A stretch of 64,000 nucleotides of DNA, taken from positions 1 to 64,000 of the forward strand of contig CAWDGB010000009.1 in assembly GCA_963801715.1 (NCBI GenBank). The letters are read 5' to 3'. Below, one piece after another: positions 35,327 to 44,118 of the stretch. The position numbers were made by a program, and so were the translations under genes. The stretch's first letter is position 1. Each line of letters starts with the position of its first letter. The notes beneath the pieces are model-generated. The model ran no database searches. It was not told where the DNA came from and was given only the letters and a program-made list of their open reading frames with translations. The DNA comes from CAVVJA01 sp963801715 (lineage in GTDB: Bacteria > Actinomycetota > Actinomycetes > Mycobacteriales > Jatrophihabitantaceae).

Positions 35327-36322
35327 TCATAGGACGAAGCCTTCCGGGAAGGGGTCACTGGGATCGAGCAGGTATTGCGCCATACCGGTGATCCACGCCC
35401 GTCCGGTGATCCTCGGCACCACCGCCTGGACGTCGCCCAGCGGTACCTCCGACACCAACCGGCCGATGAATCGGGTCCCGAGCAGCGACTCGTTGACGAA
35501 ATCGACGTTGAGGGCAAGCTCGTTTCGAGCGTGCAGAGCCGCCATGCGAGCCGACGTGCCCGTGCCGCACGGCGAGCGGTCGAACCAGCCGGGATGAATC
35601 ACCGTGGCATTGCGGGCATCGGCGCCGTCCCGCCCGGGAGCGACAAGCACCACGTGCTTGCAGCCGGCGATGTCCGGCTCGACCGGGTGGCGCGGCGGCC
35701 GCTGCTCATTGATCGCGTCCATGATCGCTAGCCCAGCGGACATCATCCGGTCCTTCTGGTCGAAGCTCATTCCCAGCTCGGCGATCGGCACCAGGGCGTA
35801 GAAGTTGCCACCGTAGGCCATGTCGTACGTGACCTGTCCAATCCCTGACACGTCGACCGACGCGTCGAGTTCGGCGCAGAAGGATGGAACATTCTCGATC
35901 GTCACAGCGCTTGCGTGACCACGATCGACCTGTACCTCGGCCACGACGACTCCAGCCGGCGTGTCGAGACGCACCGTCGTGATCGGCTCGACCACCCGGA
36001 CCATGCCGGTCTCGACCAGCACGGTGGCGACACCCATGGTGCCGTGCCCGCACATGGGCAGGCACCCGGACACCTCGATGTAGAGCACGCCCCAGTCGGC
36101 ATCGGGGCGAGTCGACGGCTGGAGGATCGCGCCGCTCATGGCCGGGTGCCCGCGCGGCTCGGTCATGAGCAGCCGGCGGATGCCGTCCGCTTCGGCCAGG
36201 AAGCGCAGTCGTCGTTCGGCCATGGACGCCCCGGGCAGTACTCCGGTACCGCCGGTGATTACCCGCGTCGGCATTCCCTCGGTGTGCGAGTCCACGGCAG
36301 TGAACATTCGGGCTGCCCGCAC
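35327..36322 (-). CDS. lhpA: Proline racemase family, 4-hydroxyproline epimerase
   Basis: A cofactor-independent epimerase of 331 aa. Both catalytic cysteines are present, C91 in MCGHGT and C252 in SPCGTGT, so it is a racemase or epimerase, not the dehydratase relatives with a Thr at the first site. In context it converts trans-4-hydroxy-L-proline to cis-4-hydroxy-D-proline, the first step of the bacterial pathway. It is the last of five tightly packed genes. GTG 36322 starts one base after the upstream stop; ATG 36307 (MFTAVDSHTEG) is an alternative. Confidence 0.92.
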   Translation of the reverse strand: MRAARMFTAVDSHTEGMPTRVITGGTGVLPGASMAERRLRFLAEADGIRRLLMTEPRGHPAMSGAILQPSTRPDADWGVLYIEVSGCLPMCGHGTMGVATVLVETGMVRVVEPITTVRLDTPAGVVVAEVQVDRGHASAVTIENVPSFCAELDASVDVSGIGQVTYDMAYGGNFYALVPIAELGMSFDQKDRMMSAGLAIMDAINEQRPPRHPVEPDIAGCKHVVLVAPGRDGADARNATVIHPGWFDRSPCGTGTSARMAALHARNELALNVDFVNESLLGTRFIGRLVSEVPLGDVQAVVPRITGRAWITGMAQYLLDPSDPFPEGFVL

Positions 36323-36323
36323 C

Positions 36324-37262
36324 TCAGGTCACCGGCTCCGGACGCAGAAAGTCGAGCGCGCGCTGCAAGTCGGCGTCGACCTGGAGCCGATGCTCGGTCG
36401 TGAGCGGCCCGCGCGGCGGACGGCACGGTCCGCCGTATCGCTCGACGAGATCCATGCCGTACTTGATCGCTTGGACGAACTCGGTGCGGGAGTCCCAACG
36501 GAACGCCGGGACGAGATGTTCGTAAAGGCTGCGCGCCTCGGCCAGCTCGCCGGACCGCGCTAGCTCGAACAACCGCACCGACTCGGCTGGGAAGACGTTG
36601 GGAAAGCCGGCAAACCATCCGGTCGCGCCCATGAGCACCGCCTCGAGCAACAGGTCGTCGGCGCCCGCGCTGACGGTCAACGACGGCGCCCGTTCCCGGA
36701 TTTCGAGAATGCGCCGCACGTCGCCGGAGAACTCTTTGACGGCCACGATGTGCTCGATCTGCCCTATCTCGGCGAGCAGATCGGGCGTGAGGTCGACCTT
36801 GGTGTCGATCGGGTTGTTGTAGACCATGACCGGCAGCCCGACTGCCGCCACAATCGCGAAGTGGTCAAGGATCTCGGCGCGGCTCGCCCGGTATGTCGTT
36901 GGCGGCAGACAGAGCACAGCGTCCGCACCGATGTCCCGGGCGTGCTCGGTCCACATTCTGGCCTGGTGCGAGCCCGGAGCGTGAACGCCCACCACGACGA
37001 CACCCGAGTCGCCGACCGCCCACACCGCAGTCTCGGCCACCGCGCGTCGCTCCTCGTTGGTCAGCGATGCGTACTCGCCGAGCGAACCGTTAGCGCCGAC
37101 GCCATCGCACCCGGAGGCGATCAGCCATCGGCAGTGCTCGGCATATCGCTCGAGGTCAACGCGCAGTCCGGCCGGAGCGGCCGGATCCTCGACGTAGGGA
37201 AGCGCCGTGGCGACGATCACCCCGGCGAGAGAGCTGCCGGTCGTGGGCGAAGGCGCGGTCAT
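36324..37262 (-). CDS. lhpC: DapA-family lyase, probable pyrroline-4-hydroxy-2-carboxylate deaminase
   Basis: A class I aldolase of the dihydrodipicolinate synthase family, 312 aa. The Schiff-base lysine is K176 in IVAVKEFSGD and the conserved tyrosine Y148 in MVYNNP; GANGSLGEYASLT is the substrate-side loop. In hydroxyproline catabolism this family member deaminates delta1-pyrroline-4-hydroxy-2-carboxylate to alpha-ketoglutarate semialdehyde, and its place between dehydrogenase and epimerase genes supports that. ATG 37262 overlaps the upstream stop as ATGA. The next enzyme, the semialdehyde dehydrogenase, is not in the window. Confidence 0.88.
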   Translation of the reverse strand: MTAPSPTTGSSLAGVIVATALPYVEDPAAPAGLRVDLERYAEHCRWLIASGCDGVGANGSLGEYASLTNEERRAVAETAVWAVGDSGVVVVGVHAPGSHQARMWTEHARDIGADAVLCLPPTTYRASRAEILDHFAIVAAVGLPVMVYNNPIDTKVDLTPDLLAEIGQIEHIVAVKEFSGDVRRILEIRERAPSLTVSAGADDLLLEAVLMGATGWFAGFPNVFPAESVRLFELARSGELAEARSLYEHLVPAFRWDSRTEFVQAIKYGMDLVERYGGPCRPPRGPLTTEHRLQVDADLQRALDFLRPEPVT

Positions 37263-38593
37263 GGGCCCTCCAGGGACGAGTCGGCCACTTCGGCCAAGCG
37301 GATCGGGAAGGTGACGGATCGCCGCGATACGTTGTCCAGCAGCGGGCCCGCCATCGCCGCTTCGGCCATGTCAATGACATTGCGAAGACACACTCGGCCC
37401 TGGCAGAGACCGAGCCCGGCCCGGCTCGTCAGCCGGAGTGCTCGCAAGCCGTCAGCACCGCGCTCGGCCGTGGCCCGGCGCAGCTCCCGCGCGGTGACCT
37501 CCTCACACCGGCACACCACCGTGTCGTCGGTGAGCCATTGCTGCCAGCCGGGCTGGATGGCATAGACATCCGAGAGAGCAGTGGCGAAGCGCCGCAGCCG
37601 GGTACGTCGGCGCTTGGTCCGCGCCGGTATCGGAGACGTCCGGCCGACATACGCCGCGGCGGCATAGCCGGCCAGCTCACCCTCCGCCGCCGCCAGGTCG
37701 GCGCCACCGATCCCGGTGATCTCGCCCGCCGCGAAAACGCCGGCCACCGAGGTTGCCTGCTCGTCGTCAGCGTCGACGAACCCGTCGCGGAGGCGAGCAC
37801 CGACACCGACCGCGAGGTCGAGCTGAGGGGAGAAGCCATACCCGATGCAGACGGCATCGACCGTCACCCGACGGGTCCGGCCACTGATCGGCCGCCATGA
37901 CGCGTCGAGAGTGGCCACGGTGACCTCAGCGACCCGGTCCCGCCCGTGCGCCGCTACCACCGCCCGTCGCGTCCGATAAGGCACTCCCGCTCGCGCCAGC
38001 ACCGACGCATATCGGGCAAGTTCTGCGAGCTTGCCGGGGGACTGCACGACCGCCCGGAGTCGCCGTCGCCAGGCGATCGTCGACCCGGCCTCGAGTACGG
38101 CGACCACGCGCGCTCCCGCGCGCAAGAGTGACGTCGCGACCGGCAGCAGGAACGGGCCCGAGCCCGTCACGATGACCCGCTGGCCCACCGCGATCCCGTG
38201 CGCCTTGGCCATCGCCTGAGCGGCACCGGCTGTCACGACGCCGGGCAGATCCCATCCGGGGAACGGTAACGCGTGGTCGTACGCGCCGGTCGCGAGCACG
38301 AGCGCGTCGGCGTCGACCTGCCAGCTGCGGCCGTTGGACGAGTCAGCTGGACCGGTACGAAGGAACAATCGCCGTCCGTCGATCGCCCACACCGTGGTAT
38401 TCGCGCGGTGATCGACGCGCGGATGCGAGTGGTGGGCCACAGCCCGTGGCGGCGGTCCGACGAGGGCGTGCCGGTAATACTGCCCGCCCGCCGCCGCTCC
38501 GGCGTCGATAAGCAAGACCGATGCGCCGCATCGTGCGGCAGTCGATGCGGCGTGCAGCCCGGCTGGTCCAGCCCCGACCACGACCACCGTCAC
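37259..38593 (-). CDS. lhpE: D-hydroxyproline dehydrogenase, FAD/BFD-type subunit
   Basis: A 444-aa pyridine-nucleotide-disulfide-type flavoprotein with VVVVGAGPAGLHAAS at the start, a second nucleotide motif VTGSGPFLLPVA and GVFAAGEITG. The C-terminus carries a BFD-like iron-sulfur motif: VVCRCEEVT, then GLCQGRVC. This is the HcnB/SoxA-alpha-like architecture of heteromeric amino acid dehydrogenases. It lies between the ferredoxin-like subunit and the deaminase with 4-base overlaps on both sides (GTGA upstream, ATGA downstream). It is assigned to D-hydroxyproline dehydrogenase by context. Confidence 0.88.
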   Translation of the reverse strand: MTVVVVGAGPAGLHAASTAARCGASVLLIDAGAAAGGQYYRHALVGPPPRAVAHHSHPRVDHRANTTVWAIDGRRLFLRTGPADSSNGRSWQVDADALVLATGAYDHALPFPGWDLPGVVTAGAAQAMAKAHGIAVGQRVIVTGSGPFLLPVATSLLRAGARVVAVLEAGSTIAWRRRLRAVVQSPGKLAELARYASVLARAGVPYRTRRAVVAAHGRDRVAEVTVATLDASWRPISGRTRRVTVDAVCIGYGFSPQLDLAVGVGARLRDGFVDADDEQATSVAGVFAAGEITGIGGADLAAAEGELAGYAAAAYVGRTSPIPARTKRRRTRLRRFATALSDVYAIQPGWQQWLTDDTVVCRCEEVTARELRRATAERGADGLRALRLTSRAGLGLCQGRVCLRNVIDMAEAAMAGPLLDNVSRRSVTFPIRLAEVADSSLEGP

Positions 38594-38868
38594 CGGGTCC
38601 TACCTTCAGCGTCGTCGGGCAGACGCACGCCGTACTGGGTGGCGATGACGTCACCGTCCGCGACGAGGCGCTGGCACGCCCGCACGTCCGGCAGGCCGTT
38701 CACCACGATGAGGCAGTCGAAGCACACGCCGATACCGCAGAAGATGCCGCGCGGCCGCCCGCTGCGCCGCGTCGTGCGCCAGGACGTCTGGCCGAGCTCG
38801 TGGAGCACCGCGGCGACGGTCTGCCCGCTCCGCGCGGTGACCGGGCTCCCGTCCACGATGACGTTCAC
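38590..38868 (-). CDS. lhpF: D-hydroxyproline dehydrogenase, [2Fe-2S] subunit
   Basis: A 92-aa ferredoxin-like protein. C44, C49 and C52 (CGIGVCFDC) with C65 bind a plant-type [2Fe-2S] cluster. It resembles HcnA-like small subunits that carry electrons between two flavoprotein subunits. GTG 38868 overlaps the upstream stop as GTGA, and its own stop overlaps the next start the same way. Confidence 0.9.
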   Translation of the reverse strand: MNVIVDGSPVTARSGQTVAAVLHELGQTSWRTTRRSGRPRGIFCGIGVCFDCLIVVNGLPDVRACQRLVADGDVIATQYGVRLPDDAEGRTR

Positions 38869-40049
38869 GCCACTCGCCCGAGACTGGGCCGGTCGACGCG
38901 GAACGGCGCCGGGTCGAGGTGGGGCGGCGCGCCGGTGAACAGCTCAGCCACCAGGCGACCGGTTGCGGGCGCCAGGCCGATTCCGGCGCCCTCGTGACCG
39001 GTGGCATGCCATACGCCGGGCACGCGTGGATCCGGCCCGATCACCGGGAGATGGTCGGGCAGGTACGGCCGTAGCCCGCTATAGGCGCGCATCAAGGGCA
39101 CGCTACGCAACGCCGGGAAGAGCCGAATGGCTTTGCGGGCAATCTCAAAGAGGATCGCCGGGTCGATCCGATCGGAGAATCCAACGCGTTGCCGGCTGGA
39201 GCCGATGAGGATCGGACCCGCCGCGGTGGATTCGACCACCGTTGACGTCTGCAGCGCGGCATCGCCGCTCATCACAGCACCGACGTAGTCGGCGTCGTAA
39301 ACCTTGTGCCGCACCGTCGGGGGCAGGGGCGCGGTCACCAGGACCAAACCCTGGCGGGGTTGCACAGGTACCGGAGCGCCGAGCCGATCACCCAGCTGGC
39401 CGGCCCAGGGGCCGGCCGCGTTGACGATGGCCGCGCATCCGATCTCGCCCTGGTCGGTGACTACAGCGCGAATCGCGCCAGCCTGGCGGTCGTGCTGAAC
39501 TCCGAGCACGGTCACACCACTACGCACCGAGCCGCCGCGCTGTCGCACGGCGCGAAGCAACGCCGTCGTGGCGAGCACTGGTTGCACTTGGGCGTCCTGC
39601 GGGTAGTACACGGCACAGCAGACGTCAGGCGTGATGTGAGGCTCGAGGCCCCGCACGTCGTGGGCATCAACGGGCTGGGCGCTTACCCCGACGGCGCGTT
39701 GCGCGGCCGCGAATTGTGCGAGTGCCGCGGCAGTGTCCTCGTCGGTCGCGACGACCAGTCCGCCCTTGTCCTCCCATTCGACGTCGTCCGAGGCTCCAAT
39801 TCGCGCCAGCAGATCGGGCCACTCGGCCCGGGACGCGCGAATGAGGTCCAGCTCGGGCCCAGCCGGCTTGTCGGATACGAGCACGTTGCCTTCACACCGA
39901 CTCGTTGTGCCAGACGCGATTCCGCCGCGATCTAGCACGGTCACCGGAATGTCTCGAGCCGAGAGCGCCTCGGCACAAGCGGCACCTATGATGCCTGCGC
40001 CGACGACGACCACGGTCTCAGCCCCGGACGCCCCGCTCACCGCGGCCAT
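38865..40049 (-). CDS. lhpB: D-hydroxyproline dehydrogenase, catalytic DAO-type subunit
   Basis: A 394-aa FAD oxidoreductase of the D-amino acid oxidase family: VVVVGAGIIGAACAEALS binds FAD, IVNAAGPWAG lies mid-protein, and the C-terminal HATGHEGAGIGLAPATG is the usual substrate/FAD motif. It would oxidise cis-4-hydroxy-D-proline and pass electrons to the other two subunits. ATG 40049 is chosen; the frame runs on to 40088, but the Rossmann strand begins shortly after this codon. It is the first gene of the operon and is divergent from sixA. Confidence 0.88.
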   Translation of the reverse strand: MAAVSGASGAETVVVVGAGIIGAACAEALSARDIPVTVLDRGGIASGTTSRCEGNVLVSDKPAGPELDLIRASRAEWPDLLARIGASDDVEWEDKGGLVVATDEDTAAALAQFAAAQRAVGVSAQPVDAHDVRGLEPHITPDVCCAVYYPQDAQVQPVLATTALLRAVRQRGGSVRSGVTVLGVQHDRQAGAIRAVVTDQGEIGCAAIVNAAGPWAGQLGDRLGAPVPVQPRQGLVLVTAPLPPTVRHKVYDADYVGAVMSGDAALQTSTVVESTAAGPILIGSSRQRVGFSDRIDPAILFEIARKAIRLFPALRSVPLMRAYSGLRPYLPDHLPVIGPDPRVPGVWHATGHEGAGIGLAPATGRLVAELFTGAPPHLDPAPFRVDRPSLGRVA

Positions 40050-40072
40050 CCGGTCGTCCCGCCTGCCGCCAC

Positions 40073-40161
40073 TGTCGCATCGTCGCACGCGTACTCGGAC
40101 ACCACGTCAACTGACCGCGTAGGCGGCGGCGCGATGCTGGCCGTCTGCGACCCATGCGACA
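40073..40161. promoter_or_regulatory. Paired inverted boxes between lhpB and sixA
   Basis: TGTCGCATCGTCGCA (40073-40087) and TGCGACCCATGCGACA (40146-40161) are near-inverse copies of each other, each containing two TGCGA half-sites. One lies about 24 bases before the lhpB start; the other overlaps the GACACT box (40158-40163) before sixA. They may bind one regulator acting on both promoters. Confidence 0.35.
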
Positions 40162-40169
40162 CTCGACCC

Positions 40170-40664
40170 GTGCGACGACTGGTATTGATCCGCCACGCCA
40201 AGGCCGCGGTCGGCGATCTAGACCGGAGGCGGCCGCTGACTCCGGAAGGCGTGACGGCGGCCGAGGGAATCGGCCGTTACCTCGCCGGCAACGAACCCGC
40301 ACCGGACCGCGTCGTGACGTCACCAGCGCGCCGGGCTGCTGAGACGTGGGCGGCGGCCGCGCGAGCGCTGATCAACCCACCCGAGCCCGATGAGGACGAG
40401 CGCATCTACGACAACACGGTCGACTCGTTGCAGGACGTGGTTCGCGACACCGCGCCCGATGTCGGCACGCTCGTACTGGTTGGGCACAATCCGTCAATGC
40501 GCGATTTCGCCCAGGCGACAGACGATGGGGCGGGTGATCTCGAGCTGCGCAAGATCCTGGCCGACCGGTTTCCGACCGCCGCCGTCGCAGTGTTCGACAT
40601 CAGCGAGGACTGGGCCACGCTCGACCAGGGCACACTGTCCGGGCTGCACCTCAGGTCGCGTTAG
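40170..40664 (+). CDS. sixA: SixA-like phosphohistidine phosphatase
   Basis: A 164-aa histidine phosphatase. RHAKA near the N-terminus carries the catalytic histidine (H9), and LVGHNPSMRD the second. The short size and the RHAK form match SixA, which removes phosphate from phosphohistidine on signalling proteins, but small-molecule phosphatases share the fold. GTG 40170 follows GACACT by six bases, which suggests leaderless transcription. The next gene begins two bases after the stop. Confidence 0.88.
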   Translation: MRRLVLIRHAKAAVGDLDRRRPLTPEGVTAAEGIGRYLAGNEPAPDRVVTSPARRAAETWAAAARALINPPEPDEDERIYDNTVDSLQDVVRDTAPDVGTLVLVGHNPSMRDFAQATDDGAGDLELRKILADRFPTAAVAVFDISEDWATLDQGTLSGLHLRSR

Positions 40665-40665
40665 C

Positions 40666-41466
40666 GTGGGCGAGCTGATACGAGTCGAGGTCGGCGACGA
40701 CACGGGTGACCTGCCCTCGGCGGTGGCAACGATCCGGCTGAACCGGCCACCGATGAACGCGCTGAATCGGCAACTGCAGGAGGAGCTGCGCACCGCGGTC
40801 GCACAACTGGCTGCCGACGATGCCATCCGGGCGGTGGTGATCTACGGCGGGGAGAAGGTGTTTGCCGCCGGAGCGGATGTCAAAGAGTTCGCCGGGATGA
40901 GCCATGCCGACATGGTGCGCGACGCGGAGCGGCTGAGTTCCTCCTTGGACGTCGTGGCGAGACTGCCCAAGCCGGTAGTCGCCGCGGTGACCGGATACGC
41001 GCTTGGCGGCGGGTGCGAACTGGCCCTCGCCGCAGACTTCCGGGTCAGCGCCGACGATGCGCGCTGGGGTCAACCCGAGATACTGCTAGGAATTATCCCC
41101 GGTTGCGGCGGAACGCAACGGCTACCGCGGTTGATCGGGCCCGCGAAGGCCAAGGATCTCATATATACCGGGCGATTCGTCCCGGCCGACGAGGCCCTCG
41201 AGATCGGGCTTGTCGATGTGGTGGTCCCGGCGGCCGATGTTTACGCCACCGCGATCAAACTGGCGACGAAGTTCGCCTCCGGTCCCGCACTGGCTTTGCG
41301 GGCGGCCAAGGCCGCGATCGACGGCGGGATGGATGCCGACTTGGCGAGCGGGCTTCGCCTCGAATCCCACTTGTTCGCCTCGCTGTTCGCCACGGCTGAT
41401 CGCACCGCGGGGATGAGCTCGTTCATCGAGCGCGGGCCAGGCCGGGCCGTGTTCTCTGGCAGTTGA
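40666..41466 (+). CDS. Enoyl-CoA hydratase/isomerase family protein
   Basis: A crotonase-fold protein of 266 aa. AAGADVKEFAGM and YALGGGCELALAADF form the oxyanion hole and the first catalytic Glu; QPEILLGIIPGCGGTQRL has the second. Both glutamates support true hydratase activity in beta-oxidation. GTG 40666 follows the sixA stop with almost no gap and the methyltransferase gene begins six bases after its stop, so all three may share a transcript. Confidence 0.93.
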   Translation: MGELIRVEVGDDTGDLPSAVATIRLNRPPMNALNRQLQEELRTAVAQLAADDAIRAVVIYGGEKVFAAGADVKEFAGMSHADMVRDAERLSSSLDVVARLPKPVVAAVTGYALGGGCELALAADFRVSADDARWGQPEILLGIIPGCGGTQRLPRLIGPAKAKDLIYTGRFVPADEALEIGLVDVVVPAADVYATAIKLATKFASGPALALRAAKAAIDGGMDADLASGLRLESHLFASLFATADRTAGMSSFIERGPGRAVFSGS

Positions 41467-41472
41467 TCGTCT

Positions 41473-42498
41473 GTGACCCGGCCCGGAGCGCACACCCCCG
41501 CCTCGCCGGCCGAGATCGAGGCCGCGTGGTCAGACCCCAAGCTGGCCAATGTCCTGTATCACGACTGGGAGGCGCAGACGTACGACCAGAAATGGTCGAT
41601 TTCGTTTGATCAGCGATGCATCGACTACGCGCGCGACCGCTTCGAACACGTCGCCGGTCGGGAGAGATGGCCCTACGGCGCCACGCTCGAGGTGGGGTGC
41701 GGCACGGGCTTCTTCATCTTGAACCTCATGCTCGCCGGGGTAATCGATAGCGCGCCAGGCACCGGTCATGTGACGGACGTGTCGCCGGGGATGGTCGAGG
41801 CAGCGTGCCGCAACGCGGAATCGCTGGGCTTTCAGGTAGCCGGTCGGGTCGCGGACGCCGAACGATTGCCGTTCGATGACGCGACGTTCGAGCTGGTCGT
41901 CGGCCACGCGATGCTGCACCACATCCCGGACGTCGAGCAGGCACTGCGCGAGGTAGTACGAGTTCTCAAGCCAGGCGGACGGTTCGTGTTCGCGGGCGAG
42001 CCCACGAGATGGGGCGACATCATCGCGCGGCGCCTGTCTCGCGCGACATGGTGGGCGGCCACGCATGCGACCCGGCTGCCTGGACTCGAGGCGTGGCGGC
42101 GACCCCGGTCCGAACTTGACGAGTCCTCACGTGCGGCCGCCCTGGAAGCCGTTGTCGATCTGCACACATTCGTCCCGGCCGAACTCCACCGCATCGCGTT
42201 GCGAGCCGGTGCGGTCGATGTCGCAGTCCGTACCGAGGAGCTCACGTCGGCCTGGTTGGGCTGGCCGGTGCGCACTTTCGAGCACGCTGTCCCCCGGGAG
42301 AAGCTGGGCTTCCGCTGGGCGAACTTTGCCTACACGTCGTGGCGGCGGTTGTCCGCCATCGACCGGCTGCTCGAATCGGTTATCCCGCCCGGGTTGTTCT
42401 ACAACGCCGAGGTGACCGGATTCCGGCCTGACGGTCAGCACCGTGCTGTTCGGCTCGGACGGCACCCGGGGTCGGCCCGGTCGGGAGGCAGGCCGTGA
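41473..42498 (+). CDS. Class I SAM-dependent methyltransferase
   Basis: A 341-aa methyltransferase. The SAM motif is LEVGCGTGFF (about 73-82), followed by HVTDVSPGMVEAA and DAERLPFDDATFELVVGHAMLHHI, with VLKPGGRFVFAG as motif III. The C-terminal 150 residues (WWAATHATRLPG to WRRLSAIDRLLE) are an added helical part, common in actinobacterial lipid or polyketide methyltransferases. GTG 41473 is the start. The substrate is unknown. A strong hairpin follows the gene. Confidence 0.9.
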   Translation: MTRPGAHTPASPAEIEAAWSDPKLANVLYHDWEAQTYDQKWSISFDQRCIDYARDRFEHVAGRERWPYGATLEVGCGTGFFILNLMLAGVIDSAPGTGHVTDVSPGMVEAACRNAESLGFQVAGRVADAERLPFDDATFELVVGHAMLHHIPDVEQALREVVRVLKPGGRFVFAGEPTRWGDIIARRLSRATWWAATHATRLPGLEAWRRPRSELDESSRAAALEAVVDLHTFVPAELHRIALRAGAVDVAVRTEELTSAWLGWPVRTFEHAVPREKLGFRWANFAYTSWRRLSAIDRLLESVIPPGLFYNAEVTGFRPDGQHRAVRLGRHPGSARSGGRP

Positions 42499-42540
42499 CC
42501 CGACCGGGCCTGGAACCCGGCCGACCTGGCAAAGTGTGAG

Positions 42541-42579
42541 GAGACGCCGCCCAACCGAGGGGCCATAGGGCGGCGTCTC
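42541..42579. terminator. Hairpin after the methyltransferase gene
   Basis: GAGACGCCGCCC and GGGCGGCGTCTC form a perfect 12-base-pair stem with a 15-base loop, 42 bases past the stop. There is no U-tract, as often in actinobacteria. The remaining bases up to 42796 hold a TTGACA hexamer (42589-42594) without a clear -10, and no gene I can support. Confidence 0.65.
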
Positions 42580-42796
42580 GCACTGCCCTTGACAAAGGGT
42601 CGGCCCGGGTTGGGCTTGCCGCCCCTCTCCGGGGCAGCGGTAACAGTGTGAGCTACCCCACGAAGATCCGCAAGGAGCGCGCCGGGCAGCTCAGCTTCTC
42701 CGTGGATGCGGTGCAGGCCAGGCCGGCGGCTGGGATATTTTCGTTCCTGATGGCTACTTTCCTCGCGGGACACTAGGTGTCCTCAAGCTGCGGCAA

Positions 42797-43498
42797 ATGA
42801 CTGACCGGCCAGCATATGCGGGACTCGCGATCCGCACCGTGCTGTTCGATCTCGACGGGACGCTGTCCAAATCGGACGCGGGCATCATCGGCTCGCTGCG
42901 CCAAGCGTTCGACGAGCTGGGCCTTCCGCGCCTGGACGAACGTGCCGAGCGCGGTCTTATCGGGCCGACGTTCGCGGACGCCCTCCCGCCGTTGGTCGGA
43001 GCCGACGTTGTTCCGAAGCTGATCGAGCGGTACCGCGTGCATTACGCGACGGGAATGTTCGATACCGAGATCTATGACGGTGTCCTAGAGGTCCTCGACG
43101 ACCTTCGGACTCGCGAGGTGACGCTCGCCGTGGCCACGAGCAAGCCGGAATTCCACGCGACACCGGTAATCGATCATCTCGGGCTCGCGGACTACTTCGT
43201 GACCGTGGCCGGCGACAGTCTGGACTACGAGCGGCGCACCAAGGCCCTGGTGATCGCCGAGGCGCTCCGGCGGCTCGGACATCCTGATCCCACCGCGGTG
43301 CTGATGGTCGGTGACCGCAGGCACGACGTGGAGGGAGCCGCGGCCCACGGCATTTCCTGTATCGGCGCGGGATGGGGTTACGGGCAACCAGGCGAACTGG
43401 TCGAGGCCGGCGCCGTCGAGGTCTTTGCCACCCCGCGCGACCTGCTGGTGGCGCACGACCGGCTGCTCGGTGCTTCGGTTGCGACGCGCGGCTGCTGA
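42797..43498 (+). CDS. HAD hydrolase, phosphoglycolate-phosphatase-like
   Basis: A HAD-superfamily phosphatase of 233 aa with a helical cap. Motif I is VLFDLDGTLSKSD, motif II AVATSK, motif III around the lysine in RRTKALV, and motif IV MVGDRRHDVEGAAAHG. The fold matches Gph-type phosphatases. The substrate could be 2-phosphoglycolate or another small phosphate. The next gene begins one base after the stop. Confidence 0.9.
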   Translation: MTDRPAYAGLAIRTVLFDLDGTLSKSDAGIIGSLRQAFDELGLPRLDERAERGLIGPTFADALPPLVGADVVPKLIERYRVHYATGMFDTEIYDGVLEVLDDLRTREVTLAVATSKPEFHATPVIDHLGLADYFVTVAGDSLDYERRTKALVIAEALRRLGHPDPTAVLMVGDRRHDVEGAAAHGISCIGAGWGYGQPGELVEAGAVEVFATPRDLLVAHDRLLGASVATRGC

Positions 43499-43499
43499 T

Positions 43500-44108
43500 A
43501 TGGCGCCAGTTCGCAGCGCCCGCGTGGTCACGCCGGCGTCCCTGCGATGGCTGGTGCGGAATCGCGCGTACACGCCGTGGCATCTGGTCCGGTACTGGCG
43601 CTTTCTCCGGCTTCGATTGGCGAATCCGCATGTGATCACCCTGGGGATGGTCTATCTGGACGCCGGCGTACAGATCTATGCGCGCCGCGACTTCGGCCGG
43701 CTCATCCTCGGGCGGTCGGTGCACATCGGTCGAGGCACGGCGATACGGTGCCACGAAGGCACCCTCCGGATCGGCGATCAAGCGGTGTTCGGCCGCCGGG
43801 ACACGGTCAATTGCTACCTGGACGTCGAGATCGGCGAAGCGGCACTGGTCGCCGATGACGTCTACATCTCCGACTTCGACCATCGACATGAGCGGGTCGA
43901 CATGCCGATCAAGGACCAGGGAATCGCCAAGGGGCGCGTACGCGTCGGCGGCGACGTCTGGCTGAGCGTGGGCACGGTGGTGACCCGGGGCGTCGTCATC
44001 GGTGCGGGCACGGTCGTCGGCGCGAACTCGGTCGTCACCCGCGATCTGCCGCCCTATTCGGTGGCCGTTGGTGCGCCGGCTCGTGTGATCCGACGGCGAC
44101 GCCTCTAA
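43500..44108 (+). CDS. Left-handed beta-helix acyltransferase, WbbJ-like
   Basis: A hexapeptide-repeat transferase of 202 aa. After a basic N-terminal helix region (RWLVRNRAYTPWHLVRYWRFLRLR), imperfect hexads run from about 50 to the end (VHIGRG, LRIGDQ, VEIGEA, VVIGAGTVVGANSVVT), closing with the PYSVAVGAPARVI motif of xenobiotic/sugar acyltransferases. It probably O-acetylates a sugar or surface glycan. ATG 43500 follows the HAD stop directly, so the genes are likely co-expressed. Confidence 0.9.
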   Translation: MAPVRSARVVTPASLRWLVRNRAYTPWHLVRYWRFLRLRLANPHVITLGMVYLDAGVQIYARRDFGRLILGRSVHIGRGTAIRCHEGTLRIGDQAVFGRRDTVNCYLDVEIGEAALVADDVYISDFDHRHERVDMPIKDQGIAKGRVRVGGDVWLSVGTVVTRGVVIGAGTVVGANSVVTRDLPPYSVAVGAPARVIRRRRL

Positions 44109-44118
44109 GGTCTGTCTT

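Noticed and set aside
42586..42660. Possible structured RNA or promoter (TTGACA and small inverted repeats)
   Set aside because: No -10 at proper spacing and no match to a known RNA fold that I could recognise.
42648..42776. A 42-codon frame starting GTG after the methyltransferase hairpin
   Set aside because: No ribosome binding site or leaderless -10, no recognisable motif, and short enough to arise by chance in this GC content.
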